A DNA stretch of 64,000 nucleotides from Streptomyces cyaneus (GCF_004028635.1 NZ_RQJW01000006.1:620001-684000), one strand, 5' to 3'; shown: positions 17,711 through 26,527, numbered from the stretch's first letter. Notes: a model not told the origin generated them from the letters alone. Made by a program: numbers and translations.

Positions 17711-18922
17711 TCAGGGCTGGCTGTACCCGTCGAGGAACCGCCCGATCCGCCCCACCGCGTCCCGCAGATCCGTGACCGTCGGCAGCGTCACGATCCGGAA
17801 GTGATCCGACTCGGGCCAGTTGAAGCCACTGCCCTGGACGACCATGATCTTCTCGCGTCGCAGCAGGTCAAGGACCATCCGCCGGTCGTCCTTGATCTTG
17901 AACACCTTGGGGTCGAGGCGCGGGAACAGATACAGCGCCCCCTTGGGCCGTACGCACGTCACGCCAGGAATCTGCGTCAGCAGGTCATACGCGACATCCA
18001 CCTGCTCCTTCAGCCGGCCCCCGGGCAGCACCAGGTCATTGATGGTCTGCCGTCCGCTCAGGGCGGCCACGACCCCGTGCTGACCGGGCATGTTCGCGCA
18101 CAGCCGCATGTTCGCGAGGATGGTGAGGCCCTCGATGTAGGAGTCCGCGTGGGCGCGGGGACCCGAGATCGACACCCATCCCACCCGGTACCCGGCGACC
18201 CGGTAGGCCTTCGACATGCCGTTGAAGGTGAGGGTCAGCAGGTCGGGGGCGACGGCGGCGGTCGGGGTGTGCGTGGCGCCGTCGTACAGGATCTTGTCGT
18301 AGATCTCGTCGGAGCAGACGAGGAGGTTGTGCCGCCGGGCGATGTCCGTCAGTCCGCGCAGCATCGCCTCGTCGTACACGGCCCCCGTCGGGTTGTTGGG
18401 GTTGATGATGACGATGGCCTTGGTGCGGTCGGTGACCTTGCGCTCGACGTCGGCGAGGTCGGGCATCCAGTCGGACTGCTCGTCGCAGCGGTAGTGGACG
18501 GCGGTGCCGCCGGACAGGGAGACCGCGGCGGTCCACAGCGGATAGTCGGGCGCCGGGACCAGCACCTCGTCCCCGTCGTCGAGCAGCCCCTGCATCGCCA
18601 TGACGATCAGCTCGGAGACGCCGTTGCCGATGAAGACGTGCTCGACGTCGGTCTCGATGCCGAGGGTCTGGTTGTGCATGACGACGGCTCGGCGCGCCGC
18701 GAGCAGCCCCTTCGCGTCGCCGTACCCGTGGGCCGACGACACGTTGCGCAGGACGTCCTCCAGGATCTCGGGCGGGCACTCGAAGCCGAACGCGGCCGGG
18801 TTTCCGGTGTTCAGCTTGAGGATCCGATGCCCTGCCGACTCGAGCCGCATCGCCTCCTCGAGCACCGGGCCCCGGATCTCGTAACAGACGTTGGCGAGCT
18901 TGGTCGACTGGATCACCTGCAT
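17711..18922 (-). CDS. PLP-dependent aminotransferase, AlaA-like (class I)
   Basis: 403 residues from the ATG giving MQVIQSTKLANVCYEIRGP, the usual start for this family; the longer frame to 19018 adds unrelated residues. Fold-type I features are present: GNGVSELI, the NPNNPTG loop, CSDEIYD and the PLP lysine in NGMSKAYRVAGYRVGW. Close relatives transfer amino groups between alanine/pyruvate and glutamate/2-oxoglutarate. There is no clear Shine-Dalgarno before the ATG, so initiation may be leaderless. Confidence 0.92.
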   Translation of the reverse strand: MQVIQSTKLANVCYEIRGPVLEEAMRLESAGHRILKLNTGNPAAFGFECPPEILEDVLRNVSSAHGYGDAKGLLAARRAVVMHNQTLGIETDVEHVFIGNGVSELIVMAMQGLLDDGDEVLVPAPDYPLWTAAVSLSGGTAVHYRCDEQSDWMPDLADVERKVTDRTKAIVIINPNNPTGAVYDEAMLRGLTDIARRHNLLVCSDEIYDKILYDGATHTPTAAVAPDLLTLTFNGMSKAYRVAGYRVGWVSISGPRAHADSYIEGLTILANMRLCANMPGQHGVVAALSGRQTINDLVLPGGRLKEQVDVAYDLLTQIPGVTCVRPKGALYLFPRLDPKVFKIKDDRRMVLDLLRREKIMVVQGSGFNWPESDHFRIVTLPTVTDLRDAVGRIGRFLDGYSQP

Positions 18923-19010
18923 GTCAAGGAGCTTACGGCCCGGCAAAGCCCGCTGGGCCGTGTTTTCCGACACGTGAGACGCGGGGGTTTGGGCTGTTAT
19001 CGCCGGTAGC

Positions 19011-19039
19011 TGTCCCACGGGCTGCTCCCTGCCTAGAAT
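19011..19039 (+). promoter_or_regulatory. Promoter of a leaderless transcript
   Basis: TAGAAT (19034-19039) is a consensus -10, with TGTCCC (19011-19016) as a weak -35 at 17-bp spacing. The ATG of the next gene follows the -10 by eight bases and has no ribosome site, so the mRNA probably begins at or next to the start codon. Confidence 0.6.
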
Positions 19040-19047
19040 GCGCGGTC

Positions 19048-19776
19048 ATGTCCAGGCCACCTGAGCGCGAGAACGAGCCGCCCCAGGCGCCGCCGAACGT
19101 GTACCACCCGCAGTGGACGGCATCCCCCGCCTACGAGCAGTACGCGGACCCGGCGGCCGCACACGGCTGGCAGAACGCGTACGACGAGACGGCGCAGCTG
19201 CCTCGGGTGGGTGACGAGGTGTCCTACGGCCACGGCTACGACCAGGGCGAGAGCTCAGGTGCCGGCGGCACGGGCGTGGCTGCGGGTGCGGGTGCGGGGC
19301 GTGGCCGTCGGGCGGGCGGCTCGGGGCGGCGTGCGCGCCGCAAGCCCGCCGCCTGGCGCTCACGGAGTGCGGTGGTGGTGGTCGGCGCGGTGGGGGCGGT
19401 GTCGGCGGCTGCGCTGATCGCCGGTTTCTCGCTGTCCGGCTCGTCGCCGGAGGGCGGCTCGCGGGGCAAGCAGGACCGTACGGGCCCGACGGCGGGGGAC
19501 GCTGCGATCCCGACCGACCCCACGGACGGCAACCCGGCCACGCCCGGCCCGTCCGACGACAGCGGGTCGTCGACCACTCAGGCCCCGGACGCCTCGCCGA
19601 GTGCTTCCGCGTCCGCCGCGGCCACGGCCACCGAGGACGGCAAGGCCGACGGTTCCTCGCCGACCCCTTCCACCACGAGCGCGGCCCCGACCGCCACGAC
19701 GAGCACGACGGCACCGGGCGGCGGGCGTGACGACAAGCCGGGGCGTGGGCTGGGGAACACGAAGGGCCCCAAGTAG
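19048..19776 (+). CDS. Single-pass membrane protein with Ser/Thr/Pro-rich extracellular tail
   Basis: 242 residues. The N-terminal 110 residues are polar and low-complexity, rich in Gly, Ala and Arg. One membrane helix follows (SAVVVVGAVGAVSAAALIAGF, about residues 109-129). The remaining 110 residues are rich in Ser, Thr, Pro and Asp, like an O-glycosylated surface stalk. No catalytic motif is seen. It is transcribed divergently from the aminotransferase gene, apparently as a leaderless mRNA. Confidence 0.72.
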   Translation: MSRPPERENEPPQAPPNVYHPQWTASPAYEQYADPAAAHGWQNAYDETAQLPRVGDEVSYGHGYDQGESSGAGGTGVAAGAGAGRGRRAGGSGRRARRKPAAWRSRSAVVVVGAVGAVSAAALIAGFSLSGSSPEGGSRGKQDRTGPTAGDAAIPTDPTDGNPATPGPSDDSGSSTTQAPDASPSASASAAATATEDGKADGSSPTPSTTSAAPTATTSTTAPGGGRDDKPGRGLGNTKGPK

Positions 19777-20036
19777 CGGGACTTCTGTGCCTCCTGTGCC
19801 TCCCGTGCCTCCTGTGCCGACTGCGCCGACTGTGGTGATCTCATCCCGCTCTCGTGAACGTCCTGCGCCGTCGACCCAACGCGCTCCCGTCGCGTGATAG
19901 GGAAACCCCTACGGCCTTTATTCACCAGTCAGTAACTCCTTGTCCGCACCCCCCTCTTGCGTGACAATGCGCATGACAAAAATGCGGGTGACCGGAAATT
20001 CTTCGGTCACCTCTCTTCGTATGAGGGGACCCCCAC
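19777..20036. other. Intergenic region with short tandem repeats
   Basis: No gene is seen in these 260 bp. At 19786-19832 there is a run of degenerate 9-base repeats of the type GTGCCTCCT, ending in two CGACTG units. The last 60 bases before the protease gene are AT-richer and probably hold its promoter. Confidence 0.4.
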
Positions 20037-20969
20037 ATGAGAAAACCTCTCGGCGCCGCCCTCCTCGCCCTGGCGATAGCCGGGGCCGGCGCCGCACCCG
20101 CGGTCGCGGCTCCCGTGGACTCGGCCGCTTCCTTCGGCAAGGGCGTGGACGCGGGCTCGGTCACGTCGGTGGTCAATGACACCGTCGCCTCCACCGCGGA
20201 CACCGTTGGCCAGGTCCTGAACCGCCCCAAGGTCCAGGCGGTCAACTTCGCGGGCACCGTGGCGCTCAGCAACTGCTCCGGCTCCGTCGTCCGCTTCTCG
20301 GACTCGGAGGACAACGACCCGGCGCTGGTGATGACCAACGGCCACTGTCTGGAGACCGGCATGCCGGGCCCCGGTCAGGTCGTGGTCGACCGGGCCTCCA
20401 GCCGTACGTTCAGTCTGCTCAATTCCTCGGGCAGCCGGGTCGGCACCCTGCGTGCCAGCAAGATCGCCTACGGGACGATGACCGACACGGACGTCGCCTT
20501 CTATCAACTCACCACCACGTACGCGCAGATCAAGAGCTCGTACAACATCAACGCGCTCTCCGTGGCCGACACCCACCCGGTCGCCGGTACCGCCATCACC
20601 GTCGCCTCCGGCTACTGGAAGCGGCTGTACAACTGCAACATCGACGGGTTCGCGTACCGCCTCAAGGAAGGCGACTGGACCTTCAAGGACTCGGTCCGCT
20701 ACACCTCCGCCTGCAACACCATCGGCGGCACCTCCGGCTCTCCCGTCATCGACCAGGCCACCAACAAGGTCGTCGCCGTCAACAACACCGGCAACGAGGA
20801 CGGCGAGCGCTGCACGGTCAACAACCCGTGCGAGGTCGACGAGAGCGGCAACGTCACGGTCCGTCAGGGCATCAATTACGCCCAGGAGATCTACCAGATC
20901 CCCGCCTGCTTCGGAGTCGACAACAAGCTCGACCTGAGCGCGAGCGGGTGCGTGCTGCCCAAGCCGTAG
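20037..20969 (+). CDS. Secreted trypsin-like serine protease
   Basis: 310 residues with a Sec signal peptide (cleavage near AVA-AP, residue 23), a propeptide-like stretch and a chymotrypsin-fold domain. The catalytic triad can be read as His103 in MTNGHC, Asp152 in TDVAFY (Asp150 possible) and Ser235 in GGTSGSPV. Paired cysteines (NCSG/GHC, CNID/SACN, ERC/NPC) suggest disulphides outside the cell. The family cleaves exported proteins; no specificity is evident. It is a single gene. Confidence 0.9.
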   Translation: MRKPLGAALLALAIAGAGAAPAVAAPVDSAASFGKGVDAGSVTSVVNDTVASTADTVGQVLNRPKVQAVNFAGTVALSNCSGSVVRFSDSEDNDPALVMTNGHCLETGMPGPGQVVVDRASSRTFSLLNSSGSRVGTLRASKIAYGTMTDTDVAFYQLTTTYAQIKSSYNINALSVADTHPVAGTAITVASGYWKRLYNCNIDGFAYRLKEGDWTFKDSVRYTSACNTIGGTSGSPVIDQATNKVVAVNNTGNEDGERCTVNNPCEVDESGNVTVRQGINYAQEIYQIPACFGVDNKLDLSASGCVLPKP

Positions 20970-21012
20970 CCACACCTCGTGCGGCGGGGGGCCCTCAGGT
21001 CACCGCGGTGGA

Positions 21013-22638
21013 TCACCTTGGTGTCCTGCGGACCGCCCGCCCCGCGAGTACGTCCGTCCTGCGGCCGTCCTCGATCACGAAACGGCCGTTCACGAGGACG
21101 TGGGGGATGCCCGTCGGCAGCCGCCGCGGGTCCTCGAACGTCGAACCCGCCGCCACCGTCGCCGGGTCGAACAGCACCAGGTCCGCCCGGTAGCCCTCGC
21201 GGACCAGTCCCCGGTCCGGCAGTCGTAGCCGCGCCGCCGGGCGCGAGGTCAGATGGGCCACGCAGTCCTCCAGGGACAGGACGCCCAACTCCCGTACGTA
21301 CCGGCCGAGATAGTGCGGGAATGTGCCGTACGCCCTCGGATGCGGCTTCGTGCCCTGCAGGATGCCGTCCGAACCGCCGGTGTGGACGCGGTGCCGCATG
21401 ATCGTCCGTACGTTCTCCTCGTGGCCGACGTGCTGGAGGATCGTCGAGCCCAGCCGGTCGTCGAGGAGCAGGCGGCGCGCGGTCACCCAGGGGGCCTCGC
21501 CCCGCGCGTCCGCCGACTGCTGGACCGTACGGCCGACGAAGTCCCCGAGCGCCGGGTCGCTCACGCCCGAGATCTCGATCGTGTCCCACTCGATCGGCAC
21601 CCCGTGGCAGCCGTCCGCGCCGATGACCTCCATGTGGTGGCGGATGTGCTCGGCCGTGGCGTCGTCCGACAGCCGGGCCAGGACCGCCTCGGGGCCACCC
21701 TCGCTCGCCCAGCTCGGCAGCATGGCGACGAGGGTCGTGCAGCCGGGGGTGTAGGGGTAGGTGTCGAGGGTGATGTCGGCCCCGGACTCCAGTGCCTTGT
21801 CCAGGAGTGACAGGAGCTCCGGCGCCCTGCCCCTGTTCACGCCGAAGTTCATCGTGGCGTGGGCCAGGTGGAGGGCGCAGCCCGCCTCCCTCGTCAGCGC
21901 CACCATCTCCTCGTACGCCTGAAGAGCCCCCGCCCCGTACGAGCGGTGGTGCGGGCAGTAGTAGCCGCCGTACGACGCCACCACCCGGCACAGCTCCGTC
22001 AGCTCGGCGTCCTTGGCGTACATGCCGGGCGTGTACGTCAGCCCGGACGACAGGCCGACCGCGCCCTGCTCCATGCCCTCCGCGACCAACTGCTGCATCC
22101 GGTCGAGCTCGTCCGGCGTCGCCTCCCGGTCCTCCCAGCCGACGGCGAGCGCGCGGACCGTCCCCTGGGGGATCAGGTACGCCGCGTTCACGGCGATGCC
22201 CCGACCTTCGAAACCGGCGTCGAGTCGGTCCAGGTACTCGCCGACCGTGCGCCAGTCGAAGTCGATGTCGTCGCCGGAGCCGTTCCAGCCGGTGATCGCG
22301 CGGCGGACCTCGGCGAGGGTGCGGTCGTCGACGGGGGCGTACGACAGCCCGTCCTGGCCGATGACCTCAAGGGTGATCCCCTGCGCGGCCTTGGCGCTGT
22401 GGTCGGGGTCCCGCAGCAGCGCCAGGTCGCTGTGGGCGTGCATGTCGATGAAGCCGGGGGAGAGGACGAGACCCTCCGCGTCCAACTCCCGGCGCGCCTC
22501 GGGGCGTTGACAGCCCGCCGCGGCCGCTTCCTGCACGATCGACACGATCCTGCCGTCGTCCACGACCACGTCGGCGCGGTAGGAGGGGCCGCCGCTGCCG
22601 TCGACGACCTCCGCGTCCCGGATCACCAGCTCTTCCAT
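21013..22638 (-). CDS. D-aminoacylase-family amidohydrolase (N-acyl-D-amino-acid or N-acetyl-amino-sugar-acid deacylase)
   Basis: A 541-residue metal-dependent amidohydrolase. His67 and His69 are in PGFIDMHAHSD, and later metal or catalytic segments are PHHRSYGAG, LHLAHATMNFG and HTGGSDGI before PHPRAYGTFPHYLG. In authentic D-aminoacylases the segment near residue 95-105 is usually NCG, whose Cys bridges metal; here it reads GQDG, so the centre is altered. It is 21 bases downstream of the PLP deaminase in one operon, divergent from a KDG-kinase/IclR/RidA/GntP operon. That fits removal of an N-acyl group before deamination. The substrate is inferred, not shown. Confidence 0.85.
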   Translation of the reverse strand: MEELVIRDAEVVDGSGGPSYRADVVVDDGRIVSIVQEAAAAGCQRPEARRELDAEGLVLSPGFIDMHAHSDLALLRDPDHSAKAAQGITLEVIGQDGLSYAPVDDRTLAEVRRAITGWNGSGDDIDFDWRTVGEYLDRLDAGFEGRGIAVNAAYLIPQGTVRALAVGWEDREATPDELDRMQQLVAEGMEQGAVGLSSGLTYTPGMYAKDAELTELCRVVASYGGYYCPHHRSYGAGALQAYEEMVALTREAGCALHLAHATMNFGVNRGRAPELLSLLDKALESGADITLDTYPYTPGCTTLVAMLPSWASEGGPEAVLARLSDDATAEHIRHHMEVIGADGCHGVPIEWDTIEISGVSDPALGDFVGRTVQQSADARGEAPWVTARRLLLDDRLGSTILQHVGHEENVRTIMRHRVHTGGSDGILQGTKPHPRAYGTFPHYLGRYVRELGVLSLEDCVAHLTSRPAARLRLPDRGLVREGYRADLVLFDPATVAAGSTFEDPRRLPTGIPHVLVNGRFVIEDGRRTDVLAGRAVRRTPR

Positions 22639-22659
22639 GGCCGATGCCTCCCCTGTCGC

Positions 22660-23931
22660 CTAGAAGAACGTGCGGATGTAGTCGACGACCGTCCCGTCCG
22701 CCTCCGCGACCGGAATCAGCTGCCACTTGTCGAACGACGTGCACGGATGGGACAGCCCCATGCCGAGCCAGTCCCCGACCTCCAGGTCCGCCTCCTCGGT
22801 CGTCCGCAGCCACGCGTGCTGGTCGGACAGGGCGGTCACCGAGATACCGGTGGCCGGGCGTTCCACCCCGTCGCGGCGGACGACCTGGGCGAACGGCAGG
22901 TCGAGGTCGTACGCCGCGTCCCGCTTGCCCGCGTTGACGAAGGCCTGGTCGGGGGTGGGGCGGGAGACGACCTGGGACCAGAGGCGGAAGGCGGGTTCGA
23001 GGGCGCCCTCCTGCGGGACCCGGTTGAACGGGGTGAGCTTGCGGTAGTGGCCGTCGTCGTGCGAGACGTACGCGCCCGAGCGCAGCAACTTCAGTACGGG
23101 GAGGGAGAGTTCGGGGATCTCGGCGAACACGTCCGCCACCGCGTCGAACCACGCGCTGCCGCCGGCGCTGACGACGATCTCCTCGAGCCCCGCGAAACGG
23201 CCCGCCTTGTCGAAGTCGGCGGCCAGCGCGACCAGCCGGCTCAGCCACGCGTGCACCCGCTCGGGAGTCGCCTGCGGAACCTCGCCCTCGTATCCCGCGA
23301 CGCCGACCAGTCGCAGCGTCGACACGTCCGCCACCGCGTCCGCGACCGCCGCGCACTCCGCCTCCGTACGGACGCCGGTACGGGCACCTTCGCCGGCCGC
23401 CGGCTCGACCACCACGTCCAGCGGGCGGGTGGCCCCGGCGTCGCGCAGCGCGGCGTCCATCTGCTCCACGCCGCGCACGGAGTCGACGTAACAGATGAGG
23501 TGGAAGGCGGGGTCGGTCGCCAGCTCGCCGGCGATCCAGCGCAGGGCCGCCGGGTCCACGAGCTCGTTGGCGAGGAAGATCCGCTCGATGCCGTACGCCC
23601 GGGCCACCCGCACCTGGTGCGGCACCGCGAGCGTGATGCCCCACGCCCCGTGCTCGATCTGGCGCTGGAACAGCTGGGGGGCCATGGAGGTCTTGCCGTG
23701 CGGGGCGAAGGCGAGGCCGTGGCGGGCGGCGTACGTCTCCATGAGGTCGAGGTTGTGCTCCAGCCGCTCGGCGGAGAGCGCGAGGACGGGGGTGGCGAAG
23801 CCGTCGGTGAAGAGGTTGCGGCGCTGGGCGGCCAGCTCGGCGACGGTCAGGCCGTCGGCGTCCGGGGGGAGGCCCTTGAAGCGGTGATCGACGCGTTCCT
23901 CGGCCAGTCGGGCGAGCGCCTCGTTGCTCAT
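22660..23931 (-). CDS. PLP-dependent deaminase/dehydratase of the D-threonine-aldolase / D-serine-dehydratase family (fold III)
   Basis: 423 residues. An alanine-racemase-like barrel carries the PLP lysine Lys80 in FAPHGKTSMAPQ, and the C-terminal domain has the metal-binding pair His395/Cys397 in GLSHPCTSFDKW, as in eukaryotic-type D-serine dehydratase and D-threonine aldolase. Such enzymes remove ammonia from D-amino acids or amino-sugar acids through an enamine. A ridA gene in the divergent operon would hydrolyse that enamine or imine. It is the first gene of its operon, next to the 25-bp palindrome at 23949-23973. Confidence 0.87.
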   Translation of the reverse strand: MSNEALARLAEERVDHRFKGLPPDADGLTVAELAAQRRNLFTDGFATPVLALSAERLEHNLDLMETYAARHGLAFAPHGKTSMAPQLFQRQIEHGAWGITLAVPHQVRVARAYGIERIFLANELVDPAALRWIAGELATDPAFHLICYVDSVRGVEQMDAALRDAGATRPLDVVVEPAAGEGARTGVRTEAECAAVADAVADVSTLRLVGVAGYEGEVPQATPERVHAWLSRLVALAADFDKAGRFAGLEEIVVSAGGSAWFDAVADVFAEIPELSLPVLKLLRSGAYVSHDDGHYRKLTPFNRVPQEGALEPAFRLWSQVVSRPTPDQAFVNAGKRDAAYDLDLPFAQVVRRDGVERPATGISVTALSDQHAWLRTTEEADLEVGDWLGMGLSHPCTSFDKWQLIPVAEADGTVVDYIRTFF

Positions 23932-23948
23932 GGAACCTCCCTGATCTG

Positions 23949-23973
23949 GGGCGTTGCAACTTCTGCAACGCCC
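23949..23973. promoter_or_regulatory. 25-bp palindromic operator in the divergent deaminase/sugar-kinase promoter
   Basis: GGGCGTTGCA and its exact complement TGCAACGCCC flank a 5-base centre (10-5-10). The site lies 18 bases before the deaminase start and about 95 before the kinase start. It is the only strong palindrome in this 135-bp divergent gap and the natural target of the IclR regulator encoded in the plus-strand operon. A weaker GCG-TATAT-CGC element follows at 23977-23987. Confidence 0.7.
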
Positions 23974-24066
23974 ATTGCGTATATCGCTTACCGCTGTCTA
24001 ACATCTCGGCCACGCGGGGTCAACGAAAGCCGCGTCCCGCTGAGCCGCCGAGGAGCTACGACGATC

Positions 24067-25362
24067 GTGACTGACACCGGACTCCGCAATGCCCTCGACG
24101 TCGTCGACGTTGTCGACGTTGTCGCGCTCGGCGAGTCCATGGTCACGTTCCTGCCCACGCGGCCGGGGCGCCTCGCCGATGTGCCGTCGTTCGAGCGGGG
24201 GATCGGGGGTGCGGAGTCCAACGTCGCGTGCGCACTGGCTGCCGCCGGCTACCGCACGAGGTGGGTCAGCCGAGTCGGCGCTGACGGGTTCGGCGACCAC
24301 CTCGTTGAGGCGATCGGGAGGTACGGCGTCGATGTCGTGTCCGTGCGGCGGGATCCGAGGCGTCCCACGGGCGTGTACTTCCGCACGGCCGGGGACAGGG
24401 GCACGGACGCGCATGAGGTGGCGTACTACCGGGCGGGGTCGGCGGCTTCGGCGATGTCCGTGGAGAACGTGGACCTGGGTGCGGTGCGTTCTGGACGGGT
24501 TCTGCATCTGTCGGGGATCACGGCGGCATTGTCGGAGGGGTGCCTGGGGCTGATGCGGCAGCTGACGGCTCCGCGCGCGGGGCGCCCCCTTGTTTCGTTC
24601 GACGTCAACTATCGGGCGGGGCTGTGGGGGGACGGCGACGGGCCGGACGTGCTGCTGGAGCTGGCGCGGGGGGCCGACGTGGTCTTCGTGGGGGAGGACG
24701 AGGCGGAGGAGGCGTGGGGGATTTCGGAGGGACCGGAGGCGGTGCGGGCTGCGTTGCCCGAGCCGCAGGTGTTGGTGGTGAAGCAGGGAGGAGTGGGGGC
24801 TACGGCATTCGTGTCGGGTGCGGGTAGTCGTGGGCTGGGCGCGCAGTTCCCCGCGCCCCTTGGGTCGGCCGACAGCGGCCGGTCACAAGCCGCCGCCAGC
24901 TGTCCCAGGCAGCCTGAGGTCGGTCGTGCGACGCAGCCTGCGGCCAGTCGTCCCACCCAGCCTGCGGGCAGTCGTGCCGCTGGGGCGGCTCCCGACCCAA
25001 AGATGGGCGGCACCCCGCAAGCGCGGGCGAGCGACACCCACCCCCGGCCGGCCCCCACCCGGGCCACCTTCGAACCCGCCCTCGCCGTGGACGTCGTAGC
25101 GAGCACCGGTGCCGGTGATGCCTTCGCCGCCGGCTTTCTCTCCGCCACCCTCCGCGCCCTCCCCCTCCGCGACCGCCTCCGGCACGGTCACCTCTGGGCC
25201 GCCGCCGCCCTCACCGCCCCCGGCGACCTCGCCGCGCCCCCCTCCCGCGACCACGCCGACCGCCTGGTCGCCCTCGACGACCCGGCGTGGGAGAAACTTC
25301 GACTCGGCCCCGGCTGGACGCAAGCCACTGAGCGGGCCGACGAGGAGGTACGTACGCCATGA
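24067..25362 (+). CDS. PfkB-family sugar kinase, 2-keto-3-deoxygluconate kinase-like, with an in-frame repeat insertion
   Basis: 431 residues from the GTG at 24067 (AGGAG 11 bases upstream); typical KDG kinases have 300-350. The N-terminal half matches KDG kinase (GGAESNVACALAAAG, PTGVYFR, VAYYRAGSAAS) and the C-terminal anion hole and catalytic Asp are intact in STGAGDAFAAGF. Between GGVGATAFVSGAG and FEPALAVDVV lie about 80 extra residues encoded by intergenic-repeat DNA (24815-25060). The insertion keeps the frame and falls in a loop between two beta-strands, so the enzyme may still fold. Its job would be to phosphorylate KDG made by the neighbouring deaminase. It overlaps the IclR gene by ATGA. 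Confidence 0.85.
   Translation: MTDTGLRNALDVVDVVDVVALGESMVTFLPTRPGRLADVPSFERGIGGAESNVACALAAAGYRTRWVSRVGADGFGDHLVEAIGRYGVDVVSVRRDPRRPTGVYFRTAGDRGTDAHEVAYYRAGSAASAMSVENVDLGAVRSGRVLHLSGITAALSEGCLGLMRQLTAPRAGRPLVSFDVNYRAGLWGDGDGPDVLLELARGADVVFVGEDEAEEAWGISEGPEAVRAALPEPQVLVVKQGGVGATAFVSGAGSRGLGAQFPAPLGSADSGRSQAAASCPRQPEVGRATQPAASRPTQPAGSRAAGAAPDPKMGGTPQARASDTHPRPAPTRATFEPALAVDVVASTGAGDAFAAGFLSATLRALPLRDRLRHGHLWAAAALTAPGDLAAPPSRDHADRLVALDDPAWEKLRLGPGWTQATERADEEVRTP
24815..25060. repeat. Intergenic-type repeat DNA inside the sugar-kinase gene
   Basis: 24815-24862 is an inverted copy of the genus-typical element (GCGCAGTTCCCCGCGCCCCT). It is followed by three 24-bp tandem units at 24910-24933, 24934-24957 and 24958-24981, all starting CAGCCTG and translated QPEVGRAT, QPAASRPT and QPAGSRAA, then by GC-rich sequence with short hairpins. 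The block is in frame and free of stops. The composition is unlike the rest of the gene and unlike other KDG kinases. Confidence 0.72.
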
Positions 25363-26120
25363 GCCAGACCGTCGACCGAGCGCTGAGCATCCTGCCGCTG
25401 CTCGCGGAGGGCCCCGCCGACCTCGGGCAGGTCGCCGACCGCCTGGGCGTCCACAAGTCCACGGCCCTGCGCCTGCTGCGCACGCTCCACGAGCACGGCA
25501 TGGTCTACCGCCAGTCCGACCAGCGCTACCGCCTCGGCGCCCGCCTCATCGCCCTCGCCCAGGAGGCGATGGAGAACCTCGACATCCGCGAGATCGCCCA
25601 CCCCCATCTCGTACGGCTGAACGAGCAGTGCGGGCACACCGTGCACCTCGCGGTGTACGAGGAGGACGAGGTGCTGTACATCGACAAGGTCGAGAGCCGG
25701 TACCCCGTGCGGATGTACTCGCGGATCGGCAAGCCCGTCGCCATCACCGTCGCCGCCGTCGCGAAGCTGCTGCTCGCCGACCTGGCCGAGCACGAGCGCC
25801 GAGCCCTCGCCGACAAGCTCGACTACCCCATGTACACGGCCCGTTCGACGCCGAATCCGGAGGCCTTCCTCAAGGAACTGGCCAAGGTGCGCGAACAGGG
25901 CTGGGCCACCGACCTCGGTGGCCACGAGGAGTCCATCAACTGCGTCGCCGCGCCGATCCGCGGTGCCGACGGCCGGGTCGTCGCCGCGATGTCGGTCTCC
26001 GCGCCGAACGTCGTCGTCACCGCCGACGAACTCCTCACCCTGCTCCCGCTGGTGCGCCGTACGGCGGACGACATCAGCGGCGAGTACTCCGGCAGGACCT
26101 CAGCGAAAGGCACCGTATGA
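25359..26120 (+). CDS. IclR-family transcriptional regulator
   Basis: 253 residues. The N-terminal winged helix reads LGQVADRLGVHKSTALRLLRTL (about 22-43). The C-terminal IclR effector domain contains VLYIDKVES, RIGKPVAITVAAVAKLLLA and GGHEESINCVAAPI. The family often controls sugar-acid and aromatic catabolism; KdgR, which senses KDG, is a member. Its gene is coupled by 4-bp overlaps to the kinase before it and ridA after it, so it is probably autoregulated with the operon through 23949-23973. Confidence 0.93.
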   Translation: MSQTVDRALSILPLLAEGPADLGQVADRLGVHKSTALRLLRTLHEHGMVYRQSDQRYRLGARLIALAQEAMENLDIREIAHPHLVRLNEQCGHTVHLAVYEEDEVLYIDKVESRYPVRMYSRIGKPVAITVAAVAKLLLADLAEHERRALADKLDYPMYTARSTPNPEAFLKELAKVREQGWATDLGGHEESINCVAAPIRGADGRVVAAMSVSAPNVVVTADELLTLLPLVRRTADDISGEYSGRTSAKGTV

Positions 26121-26527
26121 CCGAGAAGATCGCGCTCACCCCGAAGACCCACACCACGCCGCCCGCGAAGTTCTCGCACGGCGTGAAGAAGGGGAACATC
26201 CTCCAGGTCGCGGGCCAGGTCGGCTTCCTGCCCGCCGAGGAGGGCAAGCCCCCGACGCCCGCCGGGCCCACCCTGCGCGAGCAGACCCTCCAGACCCTCG
26301 CCAACGTCAAGGCGATCCTGGAGGAGGGCGGTGCCTCCTGGGACGACGTCATGATGATCCGCGTCTATCTGACGGACGTCGCCCACTTCGCCGAGATGAA
26401 CGACATCTACAACACCTACTTCGAGGAGCAGGGGCTCACCCAGCCGCCCGCCGCGCGCACGACGGTCTACGTCGGTCTGCCGGCAGGGCTCCTCATCGAG
26501 ATCGACGCGCTGGCCGTACTCGGCTGA
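26117..26527 (+). CDS. RidA-family enamine/imine deaminase
   Basis: 136 residues, the normal length. The family signature PAARTTVYVGLPAG near the C-terminus contains the active-site arginine, and ILQVAGQVGF is the N-terminal strand motif. RidA hydrolyses reactive enamine/imine intermediates released by PLP-dependent dehydratases. Its overlap with the IclR gene and its place opposite a fold-III PLP deaminase make that enzyme the obvious source of its substrate. Confidence 0.93.
   Translation: MTEKIALTPKTHTTPPAKFSHGVKKGNILQVAGQVGFLPAEEGKPPTPAGPTLREQTLQTLANVKAILEEGGASWDDVMMIRVYLTDVAHFAEMNDIYNTYFEEQGLTQPPAARTTVYVGLPAGLLIEIDALAVLG

Noticed and set aside
21859..24066. Upstream extension of the sugar-kinase frame over the deaminase and deacylase genes
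   Set aside because: It is antisense to two well-supported minus-strand enzymes and lies before the divergent promoter.
24910..24981. Three 24-bp repeats considered as a CRISPR-like array
   Set aside because: The units are directly adjacent without spacers and lie inside a coding frame; no cas genes are present.
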